Made by a program: the position numbers and the translations under genes. From Streptomyces sp. JB150 (GTDB lineage: Bacteria; Actinomycetota; Actinomycetes; Streptomycetales; Streptomycetaceae), in NCBI RefSeq assembly GCF_011193355.1, contig NZ_CP049780.1, positions 1,223,582 through 1,287,581 of the forward strand: 64,000 nucleotides of DNA, in the 5' to 3' direction. Shown here piece by piece: positions 37,505 through 45,324 of this stretch. How positions within the stretch are numbered: the first letter of the stretch is position 1; the number at the start of each line of letters is the position of its first letter. Below the pieces are notes generated by a model. It was not told the DNA's origin. It did no database searches and saw nothing but the letters and a program-made list of their open reading frames with translations.

Positions 37505-39481
37505 TCAGACCTGGGTCCGCTCCTCCACGACCTTCACGATCTTCGCGATGGCCTCGTCGAACGGGATGCCGTTCTCCTGGGAGCCGTCGCGGTAGCGGAA
37601 GGACACCGAGCCGTTCGACATGTCCTCGTCGCCCGCGATGACCATGAAGGGCACCTTCTGCTTCTGGGCGTTGCGGATCTTCTTCTGCATCCGGTCGGAC
37701 GAGGAGTCCACCTCGACCCGCAGCCCCTTCTTCTTCGCCTCCGCGGCGAACTTCTCCAGGTACTCGACGTGCGCGTCGCCGATCGGGATGCCGATCGCCT
37801 GCACGGGCGCCAGCCACGCCGGGAAGGCGCCCGCGTAGTGCTCCAGCAGCACGGCGAAGAAGCGCTCGATCGAGCCGAACAGGGCCCGGTGGATCATGAC
37901 CGGCCGCTGCTTGGTGCCGTCGGCGGCGGTGTACTCCAGGTCGAACCGCTCCGGCAGGTTGAAGTCGAGCTGGATCGTCGACATCTGCCAGGTCCGGCCG
38001 ATGGCGTCCTTGGCCTGGACGGAGATCTTCGGCCCGTAGAAGGCGGCACCGCCCGGGTCCGGGACCAGCGGCAGGCCCTGCTTCTCGGCGACCTGGCGCA
38101 GCGTCTCGGTCGCCTCCTCCCAGACCTCGTCGGAGCCGACGAACTTCTCCGGGTCCTTGGTGGACAGCTCCAGGTAGAAGTCGGTCAGGCCGTAGTCGCG
38201 CAGCAGGTCGAGGACGAAGGTGAGCAGCTTGTCGAGCTCGTCGGACATCTGCTCGCGCGTGCAGTAGATGTGCGCGTCGTCCTGGGTGAAGCCGCGCGCA
38301 CGGGTCAGGCCGTGCACGACGCCCGACTTCTCGTACCGGTACACGGTCCCGAACTCGAACAGGCGCAGCGGCAGTTCACGGTACGACCGGCCGCGCGCGT
38401 CGAAGATCAGGTTGTGCATCGGGCAGTTCATGGGCTTGAGGTAGTAGTCCACGCCCTCGTCGAGCTGCATGGGCGGGTACATGCCCTCGGCGTACCAGTC
38501 GAGGTGGCCGGACGTCTCGAAGAGCTTCCCCTTCGTGGCGTGCGGGGTGTAGACGAACTCGTAGCCCGCCTCCTCGTGCCGCTTGCGGGAGTAGTCCTCC
38601 ATGACCCGGCGGATGATGCCGCCCTTGGGGTGGAAGACAGCAAGGCCGGAGCCGATCTGCTCGGGGATGGAGAACAGGTCCAGCTCGCTGCCCAGCTTGC
38701 GGTGGTCGCGCTTCTCGGCCTCGGCGAGGAAGTCGAGGTGGGCCTTCAGCTCTTCCTTGGAGGGCCAGGCGGTGCCGTAGATGCGCTGGAGCATGGGGTT
38801 CTTCTCGCTGCCGCGCCAGTAGGCGGCCGCGTTGCGCATCAGCTTGAACGCCGGGATGTTCCGGGTGGAGGGCAGGTGGGGACCGCGGCAGAGGTCCTTC
38901 CAGCACAGCTCGCCGGTCTTGGCGTCCAGGTTGTCGTAGATCGTCAGCTCGCCGGCGCCGACCTCGACGTCCGCGCCGTCGTCGCTGGACGCGGATCCCT
39001 TGAGGCCGATCAGCTCCAGCTTGTACGGCTCGTCCGCCAGCTCCTCGCGGGCGGCCTCGTCGGTGACGACGCGACGGGCGAACTTCTGCCCGCGCTTCTG
39101 GATCTCCTGCATCTTCTTCTCGATGGCCTTGAGATCCTCGGGCGTGAACGGCCTGTCGACGTCGAAGTCGTAGTAGAAGCCGTCCTTGACGGGCGGGCCG
39201 ATGCCCAGCTTCGCCTCGGGGAAGAGCTCCTGCACGGCCTGCGCCATCACGTGCGCGGTGGAGTGGCGCAGGATGTTCAGGCCGTCCTCGGAGGAGATCT
39301 CGACGCCCTCGACCTCGTCGCCGTCGGAGAGCTCGTACGAGAGGTCCTTGAGCTCGCCGCCCACGCGCGCCGCGATGACCGAGCGCTCGCCGGCGAAGAG
39401 GTCGGCGGCCGTAGTGCCCGTCGTCACCACGCGCTCTTCCCGCTCGGAATCGCGTTGGATGATCACACGGACGTCTGACAC
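37505..39481 (-). CDS. thrS: Threonyl-tRNA synthetase
   Basis: 658 residues, normal length. The TGS domain and the editing domain ([16 protein letters not shown]) precede the class II core. Motif 2 is [20 protein letters not shown], the zinc ligands lie in [13 protein letters not shown] and the later His residues, and the anticodon-binding domain ends with [19 protein letters not shown] 39481 (MSDVRVII) is the start. Upstream, a TACGAT -10-like sequence lies at 39545-39540. I found no T-box-like leader. Confidence 0.97.
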   Translation of the reverse strand: MSDVRVIIQRDSEREERVVTTGTTAADLFAGERSVIAARVGGELKDLSYELSDGDEVEGVEISSEDGLNILRHSTAHVMAQAVQELFPEAKLGIGPPVKDGFYYDFDVDRPFTPEDLKAIEKKMQEIQKRGQKFARRVVTDEAAREELADEPYKLELIGLKGSASSDDGADVEVGAGELTIYDNLDAKTGELCWKDLCRGPHLPSTRNIPAFKLMRNAAAYWRGSEKNPMLQRIYGTAWPSKEELKAHLDFLAEAEKRDHRKLGSELDLFSIPEQIGSGLAVFHPKGGIIRRVMEDYSRKRHEEAGYEFVYTPHATKGKLFETSGHLDWYAEGMYPPMQLDEGVDYYLKPMNCPMHNLIFDARGRSYRELPLRLFEFGTVYRYEKSGVVHGLTRARGFTQDDAHIYCTREQMSDELDKLLTFVLDLLRDYGLTDFYLELSTKDPEKFVGSDEVWEEATETLRQVAEKQGLPLVPDPGGAAFYGPKISVQAKDAIGRTWQMSTIQLDFNLPERFDLEYTAADGTKQRPVMIHRALFGSIERFFAVLLEHYAGAFPAWLAPVQAIGIPIGDAHVEYLEKFAAEAKKKGLRVEVDSSSDRMQKKIRNAQKQKVPFMVIAGDEDMSNGSVSFRYRDGSQENGIPFDEAIAKIVKVVEERTQV

Positions 39482-39571
39482 CGGTCTCTCCTGACTGAAG
39501 GTGGATGCGGCGCCATACCGAGAGCGCGCGCAGGACAGGATCGTACCGAGCCTTCGACCTCGCAGGCGAAA

Positions 39572-40801
39572 TCAGTCCCCGCCGCAGGTGTCCTGGCCGC
39601 ACGCCTCCCCGAAGAAGTCCAGGTGCTCCTGGAGCGACTTCATCAGCCGGTCGCGCTCCCCTTCGTCCACCCGCACCGGCACGACGGCGGACGCCCCGGT
39701 CAGCCGGCGGAAACCGCCTCGGCTCTCCAGCCGCCCGCGCACCCGCACGGGCACGCCGGCCAGGTGGGCGTGCCCGGCGACGCGGTAGTCCTCCTCGTCG
39801 AGGGTGAGCCGGATGTGCGGCACGTCGGCCCCGGCGAGCACCCGCAGCCGTACGGTGCCCGCGCCGCGCGGCCCGGAGCGGTGCATGCGCACGACGGCCC
39901 CGGTGACCGCCACCGGCACGGAGGGTTCGGCGCCGCGGTAGCGGTCCCCGGCCTCGCGCAGCACGGTCAGGTCGCCCGGGGAGAACTCGACGGCCTCGGC
40001 GGAGGCGACCGCGCCCTGGGGGGTGCCGGCGGCGGGCGCCCACGCGACGGCGACCCGGGCGCCCTCGGTGCCGTGCACCAGGCTGATCAGCGCCTCGGTG
40101 AGCTCGCGGCTGACGCCCGCTTCGACGGCGCCGTCGAAGGCGTCCATGGCGCCGGTGGCGCGCCGGTAGTCGATGGCCTCGCGGGTGGCGTAGAGCGCCT
40201 GGTGGAGGCGTACGGCGAGCGGGCGGCCGGTGGCGACGGGCACGAAGGCGGTCAGCCGGCGCCCGCCGGCCGCGGGGCCGACCAAGACGTTGTCCAGGAG
40301 GCCGGCGGCGGCGCGGCGGTGCCGGGCGCCGTGGTAGCCGGCCCGCGCGCGGGTGGCGAGCGCCGCGGCGAGCAGCGTCCGGCGGGCGGCGGCGCGCAGC
40401 TGCTCCTCGGCGGTCCACGGACCGGTGCCGGCGGGTCCGCCGGGGACGTCCCGCCACCAGCGGATCTCGTCGCTGGGCACGGTGAGGCCGGCCAGCACCT
40501 CGCGCGCGGCGGGGGTGGCGAGCCGGGCGAGGGCGGTGAGGGCCTCACCGAGCAGGTCCTCGCTGTCCGGGTAGGCGCGGCTGTCGGGGACGAGCAGGCT
40601 GGTGCGCGCGGCGCCGGGGCCGGGCGGGGTCCAGCGGCCGTAGCGTCCGGGGGCGCCGCCGCGGCGCTGCCAGCCGTGCCGGTGCAGCAGGGCGGCGAGC
40701 ACGGCGGGGTCGACGCGGCCGGGCTCGGGCGGCCGGTCCCAGCGGGCCTCGGGGTGCGGCCGGACCGGCCGCAGGGGCTCGTCGAGCGGGCGGTGGGTCA
40801 T
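39572..40801 (-). CDS. Unknown protein coupled to the DUF4365 gene
   Basis: 409 residues; I do not recognise a family. Composition is typical of a soluble actinobacterial protein. The N-terminal third has an RHGWQRRGG / RYGRWTPPGPG region, and the middle is alpha-helical and Arg/Ala-rich (RRTLLAAALATRARAGYHGARHR). The C-terminal part is beta-rich, with a possible OB-like strand pattern (VRVRGRLESRGGFRRLTG). The protein ends with FFGEACGQDTCGGD, two Cys in a CxxxxC pattern. The ATG overlaps the upstream DUF4365 stop by four bases (ATGA), so the two proteins are likely made together. Function unknown. Confidence 0.75.
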   Translation of the reverse strand: MTHRPLDEPLRPVRPHPEARWDRPPEPGRVDPAVLAALLHRHGWQRRGGAPGRYGRWTPPGPGAARTSLLVPDSRAYPDSEDLLGEALTALARLATPAAREVLAGLTVPSDEIRWWRDVPGGPAGTGPWTAEEQLRAAARRTLLAAALATRARAGYHGARHRRAAAGLLDNVLVGPAAGGRRLTAFVPVATGRPLAVRLHQALYATREAIDYRRATGAMDAFDGAVEAGVSRELTEALISLVHGTEGARVAVAWAPAAGTPQGAVASAEAVEFSPGDLTVLREAGDRYRGAEPSVPVAVTGAVVRMHRSGPRGAGTVRLRVLAGADVPHIRLTLDEEDYRVAGHAHLAGVPVRVRGRLESRGGFRRLTGASAVVPVRVDEGERDRLMKSLQEHLDFFGEACGQDTCGGD

Positions 40802-41364
40802 GGTCTGCCTCCGGTCCCGACCCGCGTCATGATCTCGCACAGCGCCCGGTCGTCGAAGATGCGTGCGGTGGGGATCCGTACGGTGGTGCGGTGCCGGCCC
40901 GTGACGGGGTGTCCGGCGAGGTTGACCCAGTAGCAGCAGTGCCTGAGGTCGAGGCGGTCGTGGCCGGCGCGCAGCCAGTCGTCCTGGGACCTGGGCACGA
41001 GCATCACCACGAGGATCTTGTGCACCGAGACGGGGGTGCGGGCGAGCTTGGCCAGGTGGGCGTTGTCCAGGGTGAAGGAGAAGGAGCGGCCGGGCGGATT
41101 CGGCGCGACCTGGTAGGTCGCCTTGAGCTGCACCTTGATGGTGACCTCGTCGTCGACGGTGTGTCCGGGCGCGCTGTGGCTGACGTGCCAGTCGATGCCG
41201 TTGTCGGGGAAGGGCTGGGAGAGCGAGCAGCCCGCCGCCGCGGCGACCGCGTGCAGATAGGCCACCTGCAGGGTCTCCATGCACGCGGTGGTGGCGAGGG
41301 AACCGCGAAGGGGGCCCACGCGGCCGGGCAGCAGCCCGCCCCGCTCGGGCTGCGCTATCGCCAT
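40798..41364 (-). CDS. DUF4365 domain protein with PD-(D/E)XK-like residues
   Basis: 188 residues. DUF4365 proteins have no established role. The conserved region is NGIDWHVSH (Asp 58) followed about 20 residues later by TIKVQLKAT (Q79-x-K81), which has the spacing and shape of a PD-(D/E)XK nuclease core (D ... Q/E-x-K), with a Glu in CMETLQ (31) as a possible third acid. It has no signal peptide. ATG 41364 has GGGAAGG about nine bases upstream. The gene is divergent from a DEDDh exonuclease (177 bases apart) and coupled to the next gene. Nuclease activity is an inference from this pattern only. Confidence 0.8.
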   Translation of the reverse strand: MAIAQPERGGLLPGRVGPLRGSLATTACMETLQVAYLHAVAAAAGCSLSQPFPDNGIDWHVSHSAPGHTVDDEVTIKVQLKATYQVAPNPPGRSFSFTLDNAHLAKLARTPVSVHKILVVMLVPRSQDDWLRAGHDRLDLRHCCYWVNLAGHPVTGRHRTTVRIPTARIFDDRALCEIMTRVGTGGRP

Positions 41365-41541
41365 GGCCAACAGCCTTCCCAGCAACGTGTTGTGCCCGCG
41401 CGAGGGCTCGTTTCGCCTCAACCGCACGGACCCGTATCCGTGTTGTCTCCTCCCGGCGTACGGCGCAAACGGCCCGGGTATCACCAAACCGGCAGGAGAC
41501 GGAACGTCAGCTGCCGCGGGTGAGCGAGGAGTTGGATTGGG

Positions 41542-42270
41542 ATGACGTGCTGGTACGAGGGCCCCCTGGCGGCATTCGACACGGAGACGACGGGCGTGGA
41601 CGTGGAGACCGACCGGATCGTGTCGGCCGCTCTCGTCGTGCAGGACGCGCCGGGCACCCGGCCCCGGGTGAGCCGCTGGCTGGTGAACCCGGGGGTGCCG
41701 GTGCCCGCCGAGGCGACGGCGGTGCACGGACTGACGGAGGATCACCTGGCGCGCAACGGCCGCTGGCCGGCGCCGGTGATGCAGGAGATAGCCATGGGGC
41801 TGCACGAACAGGCCGCGCGGGGGCGCCCGCTGGTGGTGATGAACGCGCCGTTCGATCTGACGCTCCTCGACCGTGAGCTGCGCCGGCACCGGGCCTCGTC
41901 GCTGGCCCGCTGGTTCGAGTCGACACCGCTGCTGGTCCTGGACCCGCGGGTGCTCGACAAGCATCTGGACCGCTACCGCAAGGGCCGCCGCACGCTGACC
42001 GATCTGTGCGCGCAGTACGGCGTGGTGCTGGACGGCGCCCATGACGCGGCGGCGGACGCGCAGGCGGCGCTGGACGTGGTCCGGGCGGTCGGGCGGCGTT
42101 TCGCGTCCCGGCTGGAACGCCTGTCCCCCGCCGAGCTGCACACGCTGCAAGCGGTGTGGCACGCGGCGCAGGCGCGCGGGCTGCAGACGTGGTTCGCGCG
42201 CAACGGCAGCGAGGAGCCGGTGGACCCGGCGTGGCCGCTGCGCCCGGACCTGCCGGCGGCGGCCGCGTGA
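41542..42270 (+). CDS. DEDDh 3'-5' exonuclease (DNA polymerase III epsilon-like)
   Basis: 242 residues. The DEDDh residues are present: FDTETTGVD (D and E), NAPFDLTLLD (third Asp), and HDAAADAQAALDV (His plus last Asp). The loop VHGLTEDHL is typical of the epsilon family. It is a stand-alone exonuclease rather than a polymerase subunit. ATG 41542 lies after GAGGAG; a GTG at 41520 in another frame is an alternative that does not give the domain. It is divergent from the DUF4365 gene and followed by the tRNA-Val terminator. Confidence 0.9.
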   Translation: MTCWYEGPLAAFDTETTGVDVETDRIVSAALVVQDAPGTRPRVSRWLVNPGVPVPAEATAVHGLTEDHLARNGRWPAPVMQEIAMGLHEQAARGRPLVVMNAPFDLTLLDRELRRHRASSLARWFESTPLLVLDPRVLDKHLDRYRKGRRTLTDLCAQYGVVLDGAHDAAADAQAALDVVRAVGRRFASRLERLSPAELHTLQAVWHAAQARGLQTWFARNGSEEPVDPAWPLRPDLPAAAA

Positions 42271-42289
42271 CCCATGGCACGCACCCATG

Positions 42290-42319
42290 AAAAAAGCCGG
42301 TCCGCCGCTGCGGACCGGC
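42290..42319 (-). terminator. Terminator of tRNA-Val(CAC) copy 1
   Basis: GCCGGTCCGC (42296-42305) and GCGGACCGGC (42310-42319) form a perfect 10-base-pair stem with loop CGCT, followed on the minus strand by six T (A-run at 42290-42295). A textbook terminator. Confidence 0.9.
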
Positions 42320-42328
42320 CTCTCCCGG

Positions 42329-42400
42329 TGGGCGATACTGGGTTCGAACCAGTGACCTCTTCGGTGTGAACGAAGCGCTCTCCCACTGAGCTAATCGCCC
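42329..42400 (-). tRNA. tRNA-Val (anticodon CAC), copy 1
   Basis: 72 bases on the minus strand: acceptor GGGCGAT pairs with ATCGCCC, D-arm TAGCTCAGTGGGAGAGC, anticodon loop TTCACAC (CAC, reading GTG), T-arm with GGTTCGAACCC. CCA is not encoded. Identical to the copy at 52269-52340. Confidence 0.97.
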
Positions 42401-42439
42401 GGGAACGCACTGAACAATACAGGTCCCCGCGGCGTTCCT

Positions 42440-42886
42440 TCAAACCGTTCGCAGGCGGGCCGCGAGCCCGCGCCGCCCGGCGCGCATCATCAGCCGGTGG
42501 TTGGCGCGGAAGAACGGCCGCCCCGGCACCGCCAGCCGCCGCAGCAGCGCCTTGCGCACCCGGACCTCCTGGTCGTAGCGCACGAGGCTGCCGGTGCCGT
42601 GCGCGGTGACCGTCCACCGCGACCAGCCGTCGATGTCGCCGGACAGCTCCGCCCGGAGCACCCCGGCCGCGGGGTCGCGGCGCACCTCGCGGACGGTGAA
42701 GGTGAGGTCGTACGGCAGGAAGGAGCGGATCCGCATCCTCCCCGTGCGGTCGTCGAGCCGGGTCGCCTCGCGCACCTGCGGCCACCAGCGGGGGTAGTCC
42801 TCGGCCCGTTCCAGGACGGCGTACACGGCGTCGGGCGGGGCGGGCAGCCGCCACAGGGTGCAGAAGCGGTGGTGGGTCCAGTCCAT
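42440..42886 (-). CDS. SRPBCC (polyketide cyclase/START-like) family protein
   Basis: 148 residues; a small ligand-binding helix-grip fold. Family-like segments are HHRFCTLWRLPAPPDAVYAVL, EDYPRWWPQVREA and FTVREVRRDPAAGVLRAELSGD. It has no signal peptide or membrane helix. The Arg-rich C-terminus (FFRANHRLMMRAGRRGLAARL) is unusual for a plain ligand binder. Start ATG 42886. It stands alone between tRNA-Val and the divergent 775-residue membrane protein. Confidence 0.8.
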   Translation of the reverse strand: MDWTHHRFCTLWRLPAPPDAVYAVLERAEDYPRWWPQVREATRLDDRTGRMRIRSFLPYDLTFTVREVRRDPAAGVLRAELSGDIDGWSRWTVTAHGTGSLVRYDQEVRVRKALLRRLAVPGRPFFRANHRLMMRAGRRGLAARLRTV

Positions 42887-42990
42887 GAACGGAGTCTGTC
42901 CTGCTCAGGGAGGTGTATCCGCGCTCTGAGTACGGTCTGAGTACGCGCACTCATGTGCGGCCGGCGTGACGGGCGCCACACTCCACAGCC

Positions 42991-45318
42991 ATGACCCACC
43001 TTCCGCCCCCTGCCGAGGAGTTGCGGCTCGTCGACGCCGAGCTGAACCGACTGGACGCCCGGCGCGCCCAGTTGCTGGCGCGTCGCGGCTGGCTGCTGTC
43101 GCAGCTCCAGCCGGTGCGGCCCGTGCCGGCCGCCGCCCCGCCCCGCCCGGAGGCGTCCGCGCCCCGCGTCCAGAACGTGCTGCTCCTGCTGGGCGGGGTG
43201 CTGCTCGCCCTCGCGGCGGCGGCGTTCACGCTGGTCAGCTGGGGTCACCTGGGGATCGCGGGGCGGGCCGCGGTGCTCGGCGCGGTCACGGCGGCGGCGC
43301 TGGCGGCCCCCGTGCCCCTGCTGCGGCGGGGGCTGCGCTCGACGGCCGAGTCGGTGGCGGGCGTGGGCCTGGCGCTGACGGTGCTGGACGCGTACGCGCT
43401 GCACGCGGCGGCGCTCACCGCGGCGGACCCGACGGGCTACGCGGCGGCCGCCGCGGCGGCCCTGGCGGCGCTCTGGGCGGCGTACGGCGTGCTGCTCGCC
43501 CGGCTGACCGGCCGGCCGCTGGTGCTGCCCCGGCCGGCCGCCCTGTGCGCGGCCCAGCTGCCGCTGCCGCTGGCGGCGGTGGCGGCCGGGGCGGACGCCT
43601 TCGGAACCGTGGCGGCGCTGCTGCTGACGGCGGCGGCCGACGCGGCGGTGGCATTGCGGACGGCCGGCGGGCCCGTGCGGCTCGTCGCCGCCGTCGGCGC
43701 GTACGTGCTGGGCGGCTGGGGTGCGCTGGCGGCGGGTGCGCTGGCGTGGACGGCCCCCGGTCCCGCTGCGGCTGCCCGCGCGGCGGTCCTGCTGCTGACG
43801 GCGGCGGCTCTCGCGCTGGCGGGGGCGCGGGCGCCGCGCCCGGAGGCCGCGCTGGGCAACGCCGTCGCGGCGGGCCTGCTGGCGGTGGCCGCGCTCGGCG
43901 CGGTGCCGCGGACGGTGCTGCCCGGCGAGTGGACCGCGCCGGTCCATCTGCTGCTCGGTGTGGGCCTGCTCGCCCTGGTGCGGGCGGACCGGCTGCCCGA
44001 GGTGGTGCGCCGGGGCCTGGGCTGGGCGTCCGGCGCGGTGCAGGCGCTGGCCGTGTCGGCGGCCCTGCCCGTGGTCGCCGTGTCGCTGCTCGGTCCTCTG
44101 GGCTGGGCAGCGCGCGTGTGGTCGGGGGCGCCCGCCGACGCGCGGGCGGCGGTGACGGCCGACCTGCCGTGGCCTCCGGGCGGCGCGACGGCGCCCCTGC
44201 TGCCGGCCGTGCTCGCCGCGGTCCTGGTGGGGTGGGTGCGCAACGCCGCGTGGCGGGCCCGTGCGGTGGACGCCGTGTGGGTGCTGGTCTGGGCGGCGGC
44301 GGTGAGCCTGCCTGCGGTGCTCCGGCTGCCCTACGCCGTGACGCTGGCGGTCCTGGTCCTGACGACGGCGGTGCTCCTGGCGGTGAGGCGCCTGGTGCCG
44401 ACCGTGCTCGCGCTGATCACCTCGCTCGTCGTCGCGCTGCTCGCCCTGGCCTGCGAGCCGGCCACCCTGACGGTCTTCGCTCTGCTCACCGCCGGGTGGG
44501 CGCTCGCCGCCCGCCGGCCGGTGCCCGCGGCGGCCGCGGCCGTGCACGCCACCGCGCTGGCCGTCGCGACGGGTGCTGCGCTGGACTGGCAGCCGGCGCA
44601 CATCGCGCCGGCGGTGCTGCTGGTTCCGGTGGCGGCGGCGCTGTGGGCGCCGCGCACGGAGGGCGCGACGCGGCCGGTCACCGAGGTGGCGGGAGCGGCC
44701 GCGTCGCTCGTCGCGATCGGTCTGGCGGTGACGGACGCGCCGATGCTGGCGCTGGTGCTGGCCCTGGTGGGCGTGATCGCCGCGGGTGTGGCCGTACGGC
44801 CGGACCGCCGCCCCGTCGGACATGCCGCCGCCGCGCTGTTCGTGGCGGCCGCGTGGGTGCGGCTGGCCGCCTGGGAGGTGACCGTCCCGGAGGCGTACGC
44901 GCTGCCGGTGGCCGTCCCCGCGCTGCTGGTGGGCGCGGTGCGCCGGCGCCGCGATCCGCGGGCGTCGTCCTGGACGGCGTACGGCCCCGGCCTCGCCGCC
45001 GCGCTGCTGCCGAGCCTGCTCGCGGCCTGGGGCGACGCGCACTGGCAGCGCCCCCTGCTGCTGGGCGCGGGGGCGCTGCTGGTGACCCTGGCCGGTGCCC
45101 GCCACCATCTCCAGGCGCCGCTGGTGCTGGGCGGCTCGGTGCTCGCCCTGGTGACCCTGCACGAGCTGGCCCCGTATCTCGTGCAGGTGGCGGGGGCCCT
45201 TCCCCGCTGGGCGCCGCCCGCGCTCGCCGGTCTGCTGCTGCTCGCGCTCGGGGCGACGTACGAGCAGCGGCTGCGGGACGTGCGGCGGGTGCGGGAGACG
45301 CTGGGCAGGATGACCTAG
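42991..45318 (+). CDS. Large polytopic membrane protein of unknown function
   Basis: 775 residues. A short soluble N-terminus (to ~residue 58) with a coiled-coil-like AELNRLDARRAQLLARRGW (about residues 15-35) precedes roughly twenty hydrophobic helices rich in Ala, Leu, Val and Gly, with short Arg-bearing loops. No catalytic or transport motif recognised. Start ATG 42991. It ends six bases before the converging lyase gene, with no visible terminator between them. Similar very Ala-rich membrane proteins are common in streptomycetes. Confidence 0.75.
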   Translation: MTHLPPPAEELRLVDAELNRLDARRAQLLARRGWLLSQLQPVRPVPAAAPPRPEASAPRVQNVLLLLGGVLLALAAAAFTLVSWGHLGIAGRAAVLGAVTAAALAAPVPLLRRGLRSTAESVAGVGLALTVLDAYALHAAALTAADPTGYAAAAAAALAALWAAYGVLLARLTGRPLVLPRPAALCAAQLPLPLAAVAAGADAFGTVAALLLTAAADAAVALRTAGGPVRLVAAVGAYVLGGWGALAAGALAWTAPGPAAAARAAVLLLTAAALALAGARAPRPEAALGNAVAAGLLAVAALGAVPRTVLPGEWTAPVHLLLGVGLLALVRADRLPEVVRRGLGWASGAVQALAVSAALPVVAVSLLGPLGWAARVWSGAPADARAAVTADLPWPPGGATAPLLPAVLAAVLVGWVRNAAWRARAVDAVWVLVWAAAVSLPAVLRLPYAVTLAVLVLTTAVLLAVRRLVPTVLALITSLVVALLALACEPATLTVFALLTAGWALAARRPVPAAAAAVHATALAVATGAALDWQPAHIAPAVLLVPVAAALWAPRTEGATRPVTEVAGAAASLVAIGLAVTDAPMLALVLALVGVIAAGVAVRPDRRPVGHAAAALFVAAAWVRLAAWEVTVPEAYALPVAVPALLVGAVRRRRDPRASSWTAYGPGLAAALLPSLLAAWGDAHWQRPLLLGAGALLVTLAGARHHLQAPLVLGGSVLALVTLHELAPYLVQVAGALPRWAPPALAGLLLLALGATYEQRLRDVRRVRETLGRMT

Positions 45319-45324
45319 GACCTG

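Noticed and set aside
39482..39571. T-box or threonine-codon attenuator upstream of thrS
   Set aside because: The leader is only about 50 bases from a TACGAT -10-like site, with no T-box sequence and no run of Thr codons.
42329..42400. tRNA-Val genes as integration sites of a mobile element
   Set aside because: No integrase, no fragmentary tRNA copy and no phage genes nearby; both copies are complete and have their own terminators.
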